From contig NZ_CCAT010000083.1 of assembly GCF_000612845.1 (NCBI RefSeq), forward strand, positions 310,001 through 374,000: 64,000 nt of DNA. The letters are read 5' to 3'. The notes below the pieces were generated by a model. It saw only the letters and a program-made list of their open reading frames with translations, was not told where the DNA came from and made no database searches. This document shows positions 26,806-34,426 of this stretch, piece after piece (position 1 is the stretch's first letter; every line of letters starts with the position of its first letter). The translations under genes and the position numbers were made by a program. The DNA is from Clostridium ihumii AP5. GTDB lineage: Bacteria > Bacillota > Clostridia > Clostridiales > Clostridiaceae.

Positions 26806-28047
26806 ATGTCAATGATAATAAAGAATATTGACTGTTTAGTTACATGTAAAGGAAGTCATAAAAAAACAAAAGATGAAATAAAAGATGCAGGAATAATAGA
26901 AAATGGTTATATAGTTATTAAGGATGATGTAATAATTGAAGTTGGAGAAGGAAATGATTATAAAAAATATATAAATGATGAAACTACAATTATTGATGGA
27001 ACAGGGAAGACTGTAACACCAGGACTTGTAGATCCACATACACATTTAGTATATGGTGGGTCTAGAGAAAATGAGCTTCCATTGAAACTAAATAAAATGG
27101 GATATATAGATATATTAAATGCTGGTGGTGGAATATTAAGTACAGTAAAAAATACAAGAAAAGCATCTTTAGATGAATTAGTTGAAGAAAGCAAAAAAAG
27201 ATTAGATATAATGCTTAATTATGGAACAACTACTGTTGAAAGTAAATCAGGATATGGATTAGACTTAGAAACAGAGTTAAAAATGCTTGAAGTAAATAAA
27301 AAATTGAATGAAATTCATCCAATAGATGTAGTATCAACATTTATGGTACTACATGCACTACCAACAGAATATAAAGACGATAGAGAAGGTTTCTTAAAAA
27401 TTGCTAAAGAAATGCTTCCACATATAACAAAAGAAAATTTAGCAGAGTTTGTTGATTGTTTCTGTGAAGATGGAGTATTTTCAGTAGATGAATGCAGAGA
27501 ATTCTTAGAAGAAGGAAAAAAATATGGATTAATTCCTAAAGTACATGGTGATGAGGTAGAACCAATGGGAGGAGCTGAACTTGCAGGAGAAGTTAAAGCA
27601 ATTTCAGCAGAACATCTTATTGCAGCTAGTGATGAGGGAATAAAAGCATTAGCTAAGAATAATGTTGTGGCTGTATTATTACCATCAACAGCATTTTATT
27701 TAATGGTAGGTAGTTTTGCAAGAGCTAGAGATATGATAGAAAATGGTGTTGCAGTAGCACTTGCAACAGACTGTAATCCAGGAACATCACCAACAGAATC
27801 TATGCAAGCAGTAATGACTTTTGCTGCTTTTGGAATGAGAATGTTTCCAGAAGAAATAATAAATGCAATGACAATAAATTCAGCAGCAGCAATTAATAGG
27901 GAAAAAGAAATAGGAAGTATAGAGCCTAATAAAAAAGCAGATATAGTTATGTTTAATTCTAAAAACTTGAATTACTTAATTTATCATTTTGGAATTAATG
28001 CTGTGCATAAGGTAATAAAAAATGGTAAAATCGTAGTTGAAAATTAA
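26806..28047 (+). CDS. hutI: imidazolonepropionase
   Basis: A 413-residue amidohydrolase-superfamily enzyme that opens 4-imidazolone-5-propanoate to N-formimino-L-glutamate. PGLVDPHTHLVYGGSRENE gives the first two metal-binding histidines and the substrate arginine. HALPTEY and KVHGDEVEPMGGAELAGEV supply the next metal ligand region, and LATDCNPGTSPTESMQ gives the conserved metal-binding aspartate. Length matches the family. It lies between ftcD and fchA. Its substrate comes from urocanase, and no urocanase gene is in the window. ATG start with a GAGGTG site. Confidence 0.96.
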   Translation: MSMIIKNIDCLVTCKGSHKKTKDEIKDAGIIENGYIVIKDDVIIEVGEGNDYKKYINDETTIIDGTGKTVTPGLVDPHTHLVYGGSRENELPLKLNKMGYIDILNAGGGILSTVKNTRKASLDELVEESKKRLDIMLNYGTTTVESKSGYGLDLETELKMLEVNKKLNEIHPIDVVSTFMVLHALPTEYKDDREGFLKIAKEMLPHITKENLAEFVDCFCEDGVFSVDECREFLEEGKKYGLIPKVHGDEVEPMGGAELAGEVKAISAEHLIAASDEGIKALAKNNVVAVLLPSTAFYLMVGSFARARDMIENGVAVALATDCNPGTSPTESMQAVMTFAAFGMRMFPEEIINAMTINSAAAINREKEIGSIEPNKKADIVMFNSKNLNYLIYHFGINAVHKVIKNGKIVVEN

Positions 28048-28063
28048 TTTAGGAGGAATTTAA

Positions 28064-28699
28064 ATGTTAGACAATAAAACAGTTAGAGAATTTATTAGTG
28101 AATTATCATCTAATTCACCAGCACCAGGTGGTGGAAGCGTAGCTGCAATTGCATCATCATTATCAGCAGCTTTAGTTGGAATGGTATGTAATTTAACAAT
28201 AGGAAAGAAAGCTTATGAAGCATTAGGTGAAGTTGAAAAAGAAGAAGTTAATAATAGCTTAAAAGTATGTAACTCATTAAAAGATGAATTTTTAGATTTA
28301 ATGAATGAAGATACAGAGGTTTTCTTAGAACTTATGAAGGCATTTAAAATGCCAAAAGAAAGTGATGAAGAAAAATCAGCTAGAAGTGCAAAAATACAAG
28401 AAGGATACAAAAAGTCTCTAGAAGTTCCTCTAAAAACAGCTAAGAGAACATTTGATGTATATGATTATATATTAGTGGTTGCAAAACATGGAAATAAAAA
28501 TGCTATATCAGATGCTGGAGTAGCAGCACTTATGGCACAAAGTGGATTAGAAGCAGCCATATTGAACGTAAGAATTAATTTAGGTTCAATAAAAGATGAA
28601 AGTTATATAGCTACTGTAAAAGAAGAAATAGAACATCTTGTAAAAGATGGTATTCAAAAAAGAGATGAAATTTTATCTATAGTAAATGAAAAAATTTAA
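28064..28699 (+). CDS. fchA: formimidoyltetrahydrofolate cyclodeaminase
   Basis: A 211-residue all-helical FTCD_C family protein. It releases ammonia from 5-formimino-THF to give 5,10-methenyl-THF, returning the histidine C2 carbon to the folate pool. The family start VREFISELSSNSPAPGGGSVAAIASSLSAALVGMVCNLTIGKK and the later DYILVVAKHGNKNAISDAGVAALMAQSGLEAAILNVRINLGSIKD block are clear. It is the last gene of the hut operon, 16 bases after hutI with AGGAGG, and is followed by a terminator. As a separate gene it pairs functionally with ftcD. Confidence 0.92.
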   Translation: MLDNKTVREFISELSSNSPAPGGGSVAAIASSLSAALVGMVCNLTIGKKAYEALGEVEKEEVNNSLKVCNSLKDEFLDLMNEDTEVFLELMKAFKMPKESDEEKSARSAKIQEGYKKSLEVPLKTAKRTFDVYDYILVVAKHGNKNAISDAGVAALMAQSGLEAAILNVRINLGSIKDESYIATVKEEIEHLVKDGIQKRDEILSIVNEKI

Positions 28700-28707
28700 T
28701 AGTAAAT

Positions 28708-28754
28708 ATAACAAAACAGTCACTAAATTTAATTTTTAGTGGCTGTTTTGTTAT
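28708..28754 (+). terminator. terminator of the histidine operon
   Basis: ATAACAAAACAGTCACTAAA pairs with TTTAGTGGCTGTTTTGTTAT (one G-U pair) across a short AT loop. The right arm includes TGTTTTGTT. It is positioned 9 bases after the fchA stop. Confidence 0.85.
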
Positions 28755-28854
28755 ATTTATTTAAAATTACTCAGAATATTCAATATTTTTACAAAATATG
28801 ATATACTGAACTTGATAAAATATTTTGAACTTTTGGGAAAAGGGGGAAGTTATT

Positions 28855-30618
28855 GTGGAGTTAGACATAATAAAAAAAATAGAAGAATTGTATGAACTTC
28901 TAAAAAGTCCTATAGATCAAGTATTTAAACAAACAGCCATAAATAGTTTTAAAAGAGATATAAAGATAGATGATAGTAAAATGATAGGGGAATATTACTA
29001 TGAGTCGTTAAAAGAAAATAAAGAAAAGGGTATAGTTTATACTCCATATCCAATAAGTAAGTATATTGTTGAAAATACTATAATAGAGGAAAACGTTATA
29101 AATAATCCTTATATAAAAATAACAGATCCAGCTTGTGGAGCCGGAAATCTTATAATACCTTGTTTTTTACATCTTTATAATATTTATATAAAAAACTTAA
29201 AAGAAGTTAATAAGAAAAATAAATTAAAACTAAATGAAAACAATCTAAGTGAACATATTATAAAAAATAATTTGTTTGGTTTTGATATAGATAAATTAGC
29301 TTTAAAAATATTAAAAATAGATTTATTTTATTATAGTAATTTTTTTGATGAAAAGAATTTCTTAAATACAGATTTTTTATTTTGGGATGCAGATAATAAA
29401 TTTGATATTATAATAGGAAATCCTCCATATGTAGGACCTAAATCTATAAATAAGGAATATTCATTAAAATTAAAAGAAGCATATAAAAATATTTTTAAGG
29501 ATAAAAGTGATATTTCATATTGTTTCTTTGAAAAATCTTTAAATGTATGTAAAAGTAATGGAAAAATAGGATTTATAACATCTAGATATTTTTTAGAGTC
29601 TTCTAGTGGTAGTGAACTTAGAAAAACACTTACGGAAAGCACACACATAGAAAGAATAGTAGATTTTTATGGTGTTAGGCCATTTAAAGGAATAGGAATA
29701 GATCCAGTAATAATATTTATGAATAAGAAAAAGTCATTAGATATGGAATATAAGGATGTTGAAATTATAAAACCAATATCTGATAAAGGGAGAAAAGACG
29801 ATAAGTTTTACAAATCATTGTTTTTAAATGAAGGATTAGAATATAGCAAGTTTTTAATAAGTCAAAAAGGTTTAGAAAAAGACAGATGGATTTTGAAAAG
29901 TGATAGTGTTAAGCGAATAATTGAAAAAATAGAAGAAAAATGTGAAGTAAAACTTTCAGATATATGTACAAGTCATCAGGGAATTATAACTGGATGTGAT
30001 AAAGCTTTTGTTGTAGATGAAATAACTGTAAAAGTAGAAAAGTTAGAGAATGATATATTAAAACCATGGATAAAAGGAAGTTTTATAAAACAAAATGAAG
30101 TAAATAGAAAAAAAAGTTATTTAATATATTCCGACTCTATAGAAGACGAGAAAAAATATTTAAATTGTATAAATCATATAGCATTTTATAAACAAAAATT
30201 AAGTGGAAGAAGAGAATGTGTAAAGGGTGTTAGAAAATGGTATCAACTTCAATGGGGTAGAAACAAAGAAATATTTGAAAAAGAAAAAATAATATTTCCA
30301 TTTAAAGCTGCAAGCAATAAATTTTCATTAGACTCAGGCAGCTACTTTAGTGCAGATGTATACGCACTTATATTAAAAGAAGATATGGAATTCAATTACA
30401 AATATCTATTGTATATATTAAATAGTAAATTATATGAATTTTATTTTAAGTCTTTTGCAAAGAAGTTAGGTGAGGATTTATATGAGTATTATCCCAATAA
30501 TCTTATGAAACTTTTAATACCTAACATAAATGAAATAGAAAAATATGATAATGAAAGTTTATATAAATATTTTAAACTTACATCTGAAGAAATAAATTTA
30601 ATTGAAAAAGTAATATAA
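28855..30618 (+). CDS. camA: CamA-like orphan N6-adenine DNA methyltransferase
   Basis: A 587-residue gamma-type N6-adenine methyltransferase, close to the 577 residues I recall for C. difficile CamA. VYTPYPISKYIVENTI and DPACGAGNLI (about residue 91) bind S-adenosylmethionine; NPPY at 189-192 is the catalytic motif. The C-terminal target-recognition half matches CamA closely by memory: QGIITGCDKAF, GRRECVKGVRKWYQLQWGR and FSADVYALIL. CamA methylates the last A of CAAAAA and influences sporulation. No restriction gene is adjacent, so it is an orphan. It lies directly upstream of spoIIA. GTG at 28855 with AGGGGGAAG is the best start. Confidence 0.88.
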   Translation: MELDIIKKIEELYELLKSPIDQVFKQTAINSFKRDIKIDDSKMIGEYYYESLKENKEKGIVYTPYPISKYIVENTIIEENVINNPYIKITDPACGAGNLIIPCFLHLYNIYIKNLKEVNKKNKLKLNENNLSEHIIKNNLFGFDIDKLALKILKIDLFYYSNFFDEKNFLNTDFLFWDADNKFDIIIGNPPYVGPKSINKEYSLKLKEAYKNIFKDKSDISYCFFEKSLNVCKSNGKIGFITSRYFLESSSGSELRKTLTESTHIERIVDFYGVRPFKGIGIDPVIIFMNKKKSLDMEYKDVEIIKPISDKGRKDDKFYKSLFLNEGLEYSKFLISQKGLEKDRWILKSDSVKRIIEKIEEKCEVKLSDICTSHQGIITGCDKAFVVDEITVKVEKLENDILKPWIKGSFIKQNEVNRKKSYLIYSDSIEDEKKYLNCINHIAFYKQKLSGRRECVKGVRKWYQLQWGRNKEIFEKEKIIFPFKAASNKFSLDSGSYFSADVYALILKEDMEFNYKYLLYILNSKLYEFYFKSFAKKLGEDLYEYYPNNLMKLLIPNINEIEKYDNESLYKYFKLTSEEINLIEKVI

Positions 30619-30667
30619 AAATGTAGAAGGTATATGAGTTTATTTTTCATATACCTTCTACATTTTT
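30617..30667. terminator. strong terminator after the CamA-like gene
   Basis: A perfect 21-bp stem (arms begin AAAAATGTAGAAGG and end CCTTCTACATTTTT) with a 9-base loop ends the methyltransferase transcript. It separates it from the spoIIA promoter region (30668-30871). That region has AGGAAAA elements at about 30736 and 30761 that could be sigma-H -35 boxes; no clear GAAT -10 was seen. Confidence 0.85.
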
Positions 30668-30871
30668 ATAAATAATTTCTTAAAATGGATCAAAATTATT
30701 AAATTTCAAATTTAGAACTATGTACATCTAGACAAAAGGAAAATTATTATGTAAAATAATAGGAAAATAATGTAATTTAATATAATATATGTTATAATTA
30801 AAAAGTAATATTATGATGTTGTTATACATATAATTATAAGTTACCAAAATATAGAATCTGGAGGTAGGGAT

Positions 30872-31207
30872 ATGATTTTAACTTTTAGCAATGCAGATGA
30901 TAAAATGATTGTTGAACTTGTAGGGGAATTAGATCACCATAGTGCGTCAGAGCTTAGGAATAAAATAGATGATAAAATGGAAGTAGATGGGATTAATAAA
31001 CTTATTTTAAATTTCTCAGGAATATCTTTTATGGATAGTTCAGGTATTGGAGCAGTTATAGGAAGATATAAGAAATTAGCAGCAAAGGGTGGAACATTAT
31101 GTGTTACTAATTTAAAACCAAATGTAAAAAGGATTTTTGAACTATCAGGTTTATTTAAGATTATAGATGTTTATGATGATGTAAAAGATGCTATTGGAAG
31201 CATTTAA
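30872..31207 (+). CDS. spoIIAA: anti-sigma F factor antagonist SpoIIAA
   Basis: A 111-residue STAS-domain protein. FMDSSGIGAVIGRYK holds the serine that SpoIIAB phosphorylates and SpoIIE dephosphorylates. Unphosphorylated SpoIIAA captures SpoIIAB and frees sigma-F in the forespore. It is the first gene of the spoIIAA-spoIIAB-sigF operon, 15 bases before spoIIAB, with GGAGG ahead of ATG. In related bacteria the operon is turned on by Spo0A and sigma-H before septation. Confidence 0.97.
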   Translation: MILTFSNADDKMIVELVGELDHHSASELRNKIDDKMEVDGINKLILNFSGISFMDSSGIGAVIGRYKKLAAKGGTLCVTNLKPNVKRIFELSGLFKIIDVYDDVKDAIGSI

Positions 31208-31222
31208 TGGAGGTATGTAAAA

Positions 31223-31654
31223 ATGAAACATAATGAGATGAAAGTAGAATTTCTAAGTAAATCTGAAAATGAGAGCTTTGCAAGAGTGGTAGTATCAGCA
31301 TTTGCTGCTCAACTTGATCCAACAATAGAAGAAATAAGTGACATAAAAACAGCTATTTCTGAGGCTGTTACAAATTCAATAATTCATGGATATGAAGAAG
31401 ATGAAAGTAAATTAGTAAAATTAGAAGGGTATATAGATGATAATAAACTTACAGTTGTTGTTATAGATGAAGGTGTTGGTATAGATGATTTGGAAAAAGC
31501 AAGAGAACCATTATATACATCAAGACCAGATTTAGAAAGATCAGGAATGGGATTTACTGTTATGGAAACTTTTATGGATAAAGTAGAAATTTTATCTGAA
31601 AAGGGAAAAGGAACTAAAGTTACTATGAGCAAAACTTTTAATTCCTTAAGATAG
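31223..31654 (+). CDS. spoIIAB: anti-sigma F factor SpoIIAB
   Basis: A 143-residue GHKL-family serine kinase and anti-sigma factor. The ATP site is visible as [12 protein letters not shown] (N box), [18 protein letters not shown] (G1) and [18 protein letters not shown] (G2). It binds sigma-F in the ATP form and phosphorylates SpoIIAA. Start ATG has GGAGG upstream. Its stop is within the Shine-Dalgarno region of sigF, so translation of the two is probably coupled. Confidence 0.97.
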   Translation: MKHNEMKVEFLSKSENESFARVVVSAFAAQLDPTIEEISDIKTAISEAVTNSIIHGYEEDESKLVKLEGYIDDNKLTVVVIDEGVGIDDLEKAREPLYTSRPDLERSGMGFTVMETFMDKVEILSEKGKGTKVTMSKTFNSLR

Positions 31655-31663
31655 GTGAATATT

Positions 31664-32416
31664 ATGAACGAAAATAGTAAATCTAATGGATACAATTATA
31701 ATGATAATATGGAACTTATAAAAAGGGCAAAAGATGGTGACAAATTAGCTCTTGATTACTTAGTTGAAATGAATTTACCTTTAGTTTCTTCTTTAAGTAA
31801 GAAATTTCTTAATAGAGGATATGAGTATGATGATATATTTCAAATAGGATGTATTGGACTTGTAAAAGCAATAAATAATTTTGATAATAGTTTTAATGTT
31901 AAATTTTCAACATATGCTGTACCTATGATAGTAGGAGAGATAAAAAGATTTTTAAGAGATGATGGAATAATAAAAGTTAGTAGAAGCATAAAAACTATTG
32001 CAAAGAAAATACATTATGATAAAGATACGTTGGCAAAAACGCTTGGAAGAGAGCCAACGGTTGAGGAATTATCTGAATTTTCAGGAATAGATAAGGAAGA
32101 AATAATAACAGCACTAGAAGCATCTAATAATATGCAATATTTATATGATACAATACATCATGATGACGGGGCTCCGGTACTATTAATAGATAAATTAAGT
32201 GAGGATTATGAAGAAGACACAGAAGTATTAGATAAAATTGCATTAAAAGAAGCACTAGGAAAATTAGATAATAAATCAAGACAAATAATAATGCTTAGAT
32301 ATTTTAAAGATAAAACACAAATAGAAGTAGCTAAAATGTTAGGTATAAGTCAAGTTCAAGTTTCAAGGATAGAAAAAAGAGTTTTAAAGAAAATGAAAGA
32401 GAAGCTAAGTGGTTAG
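31664..32416 (+). CDS. sigF: RNA polymerase sporulation sigma factor SigF
   Basis: A 250-residue sigma-70 family factor that drives early forespore genes. Region 2 is YEYDDIFQIGCIGLVKAINNFDNSFNVKFSTYAVPMIVGEIKRFLRDDG. Region 3 contains VSRSIKTIAKKI. Region 4 contains IIMLRYFKDKTQIEVAKMLGISQVQVSRIEKRVL, a helix-turn-helix for the -35 box. Three codons upstream there is an in-frame GTG, but AGGTG with six-base spacing favours the ATG at 31664. It is the last gene of the spoIIA operon, with a terminator overlapping its 3' end. Confidence 0.97.
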   Translation: MNENSKSNGYNYNDNMELIKRAKDGDKLALDYLVEMNLPLVSSLSKKFLNRGYEYDDIFQIGCIGLVKAINNFDNSFNVKFSTYAVPMIVGEIKRFLRDDGIIKVSRSIKTIAKKIHYDKDTLAKTLGREPTVEELSEFSGIDKEEIITALEASNNMQYLYDTIHHDDGAPVLLIDKLSEDYEEDTEVLDKIALKEALGKLDNKSRQIIMLRYFKDKTQIEVAKMLGISQVQVSRIEKRVLKKMKEKLSG

Positions 32417-32440
32417 AACGTGCCACTTAGCTTTATTTAT
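32402..32440 (+). terminator. terminator overlapping the sigF stop
   Basis: AAGCTAAGTGG, inside the last sigF codons, pairs with CCACTTAGCTT, followed by TATTTATTTATTT. Termination here separates spoIIA from spoVA. Confidence 0.8.
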
Positions 32441-32524
32441 TTATTTAAGAATAATATATTGAGTAAATACTAATAATAAAACATATGTAAAAGAAATTTT
32501 TAATAAGTGAGGTGAAATTTATTT

Positions 32525-32971
32525 ATGAAAGAAAAAACTATAAAAAAGAAATTTGAAAAATTATATGAATCAGAAACACCAAAACCTAAATTGCTTAGAA
32601 ATTGTTTTAGAGCATTTTGGACAGGAGGATTGATTTGTACAATAGGACAAATTATATATAACATATTAATTGCATTTGGAATAAGTATTGAACAAGCTAA
32701 AGTATATTTACCCATAATAATGATATTTATTGGTGCTAGTTTAACAGGATTAGGAGTATACGATAAAATTGGTGATTATGCAGGTGCTGGTTCAGTTGTG
32801 CCAATAACTGGATTTGCAAATTCGGTAGTATCTCCTGCTATAGAACATAAAAATGAGGGATATATATTAGGTGTTGGAGCTAAAATATTTACAATTGCAG
32901 GACCAGTATTAGCTTATGGAATAACTTCATCTATAATAGTTGGTATTTTTTATTATTTTATGAGGTGGTGA
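32525..32971 (+). CDS. spoVAC: stage V sporulation protein AC
   Basis: A 148-residue membrane protein with three or four hydrophobic helices: FRAFWTGGLICTIGQIIYNILI, YLPIIMIFIGASLTGLGVYDKI and the C-terminal IFTIAGPVLAYGITSSIIVGIFYYF. SpoVAC sits in the spore inner membrane and is part of the channel for Ca-dipicolinate uptake and release. It heads a three-gene spoVAC-D-E operon, the usual clostridial form, 108 bases after sigF. In other sporeformers sigma-G controls it; no clear sigma-G promoter was recognised. ATG start with GAGGTGAA. Confidence 0.95.
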   Translation: MKEKTIKKKFEKLYESETPKPKLLRNCFRAFWTGGLICTIGQIIYNILIAFGISIEQAKVYLPIIMIFIGASLTGLGVYDKIGDYAGAGSVVPITGFANSVVSPAIEHKNEGYILGVGAKIFTIAGPVLAYGITSSIIVGIFYYFMRW

Positions 32972-32975
32972 TTAT

Positions 32976-33998
32976 ATGGCTGTTAGAATAGGAAAGCAAA
33001 CAGTAAAATTAGAAAGTAAACCTAGGATAATATCAACTTATACTGTTGTTGGTCCTAAAGAAGGTCAAGGACCATTAAAAGATGAATTTCATAATGTACT
33101 AGAAGATGACATGTGTAATTGTGAAAGCTTTGAAAAGGCAGAGAGTAAAATGCATTATATTGCAGTACAGGGTTGTATAAGCAATGCAGGATTAAAAGAA
33201 AGTGATGTAAATTATATATTTAGTGGAGATTTATTAAATCAATTATTTTCATCTAGTTTTATGGCAAGAGATATATCAATACCATATATAGGAATGTATG
33301 GTGCTTGTTCTAATATGACTGAAACTTTATCAGTTGCTGGTATGTGTGTTGAATCTGGTTGTGGAAAATATGTTATTGCATCAACTTCATCACATTTTTC
33401 AGCTGCAGAAAGGCAGTTTAGAATGCCATTAGAAATGGGAAGTCAACGTGCACCAAGTGCACAATGGACAGTAACAGGAGCTGGGGCTATGATGGTTAGT
33501 AGTGTTCAAGAAAAAGATAAACCATATATAACTTATATCACCACAGGAAAAGTTAAAGACTATGGTATAAAAGATCCAAATGAAATGGGTGCAGCTATGG
33601 CTCCGGCAGCAGTAGATACAATAAGGCAACATTTTGAAGATACTAAATTAAAACCTGACTACTATGATTTAATAGTAACAGGTGATTTGGGAAAAGTAGG
33701 GAAAAGCATAACTGAAAAGTTGCTTTTGGAATTTAATATTGATATTAGAAATAACTACATAGACTGTGGAGATGAAATATATGATGATGAAAATCAAGGA
33801 ACTAACTCTGGTGGTAGTGGTTGTGGATGCTCAGCCTCAGTAATGGGGTCATATATATATAAAAGACTACTAAATGGTGAGTTTAAAAGAGTTCTTTTAA
33901 TTTCTACAGGTGCATTATTAAATAGTATATCTCCTTTGCAAGGTGAAAGTATACCAGGAATTGCACATGCAGTTGCAGTAGAAATGGGGGAGAATTAA
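32976..33998 (+). CDS. spoVAD: stage V sporulation protein AD
   Basis: A 340-residue soluble protein with a thiolase-like fold (YIGMYGACSNMTETLSVAGMCVESGCGKYVIASTSSHFSAAERQFRMPLEMGSQ). SpoVAD binds dipicolinic acid and works with the membrane SpoVA proteins in loading it into the spore. The family's C-terminal GSGCGCSASVMGSYIYKRL is clear. It starts 4 bases after spoVAC (GAGGTGGTGAT before ATG) and abuts spoVAE with no gap, so the three are translated together. Confidence 0.96.
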   Translation: MAVRIGKQTVKLESKPRIISTYTVVGPKEGQGPLKDEFHNVLEDDMCNCESFEKAESKMHYIAVQGCISNAGLKESDVNYIFSGDLLNQLFSSSFMARDISIPYIGMYGACSNMTETLSVAGMCVESGCGKYVIASTSSHFSAAERQFRMPLEMGSQRAPSAQWTVTGAGAMMVSSVQEKDKPYITYITTGKVKDYGIKDPNEMGAAMAPAAVDTIRQHFEDTKLKPDYYDLIVTGDLGKVGKSITEKLLLEFNIDIRNNYIDCGDEIYDDENQGTNSGGSGCGCSASVMGSYIYKRLLNGEFKRVLLISTGALLNSISPLQGESIPGIAHAVAVEMGEN

Positions 33999-34358
33999 AT
34001 GAGCGAATATTTATCAGTATTTATAGTAGGCGGAATAATTTGTGTTATAGGTCAAATACTTATGGATACAACAAAATTAACTCCAGCAAGAATACTTGTA
34101 CTATTTGTTACTAGTGGTGTTATATTACAAGCGCTGGGAATATATGAGAAAATAGTTAAGATAGGTAAAGCAGGTGCAACTATTCCACTTCCTGGATTTG
34201 GTTATTCACTTGCTAATGGAGTAATGAGAGCTGTTGACAAAGAAGGATTTTTAGGAGTGTTTATAGGCGGTGTTCAAGGAGCAGCTGGTGGGATTGCAGC
34301 TGCAATAGTTTTTGGATATATAATGTCAATAATAAGTAAACCAAAATCAAAACAATAA
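33999..34358 (+). CDS. spoVAE: stage V sporulation protein AE (SpoVAEb type)
   Basis: A 119-residue membrane protein with three to four helices (VFIVGGIICVIGQILMDTTKL, ARILVLFVTSGVILQALGIYEKI, FLGVFIGGVQGAAGGIAAAIVFGYIMSII) and the loop GKAGATIPLPGFGYSLANGV. It matches the 110-120 residue SpoVAE membrane subunit of the DPA channel. It shares sequence features with SpoVAC. Its start is right after the spoVAD stop, with GGGGGAG inside the spoVAD end. A strong terminator follows. Confidence 0.95.
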   Translation: MSEYLSVFIVGGIICVIGQILMDTTKLTPARILVLFVTSGVILQALGIYEKIVKIGKAGATIPLPGFGYSLANGVMRAVDKEGFLGVFIGGVQGAAGGIAAAIVFGYIMSIISKPKSKQ

Positions 34359-34365
34359 TAAAATT

Positions 34366-34413
34366 TAAAAAGGTTATCTAAAATATAAATTAATATTTTA
34401 GATAACCTTTTTA
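34366..34413. terminator. bidirectional terminator between spoVAE and the PBP gene
   Basis: A perfect 20-bp stem (arms start AAAAAGGTTATC and end GATAACCTTTTT) with A and T flanks ends both the spoVA transcript and the convergent penicillin-binding protein gene. Confidence 0.88.
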
Positions 34414-34426
34414 TAATGCTCAAATA

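Noticed and set aside
28855-30618. CamA-like gene as part of a restriction-modification system
   Set aside because: No nuclease or specificity gene is adjacent. The flanking genes are fchA and spoIIAA.
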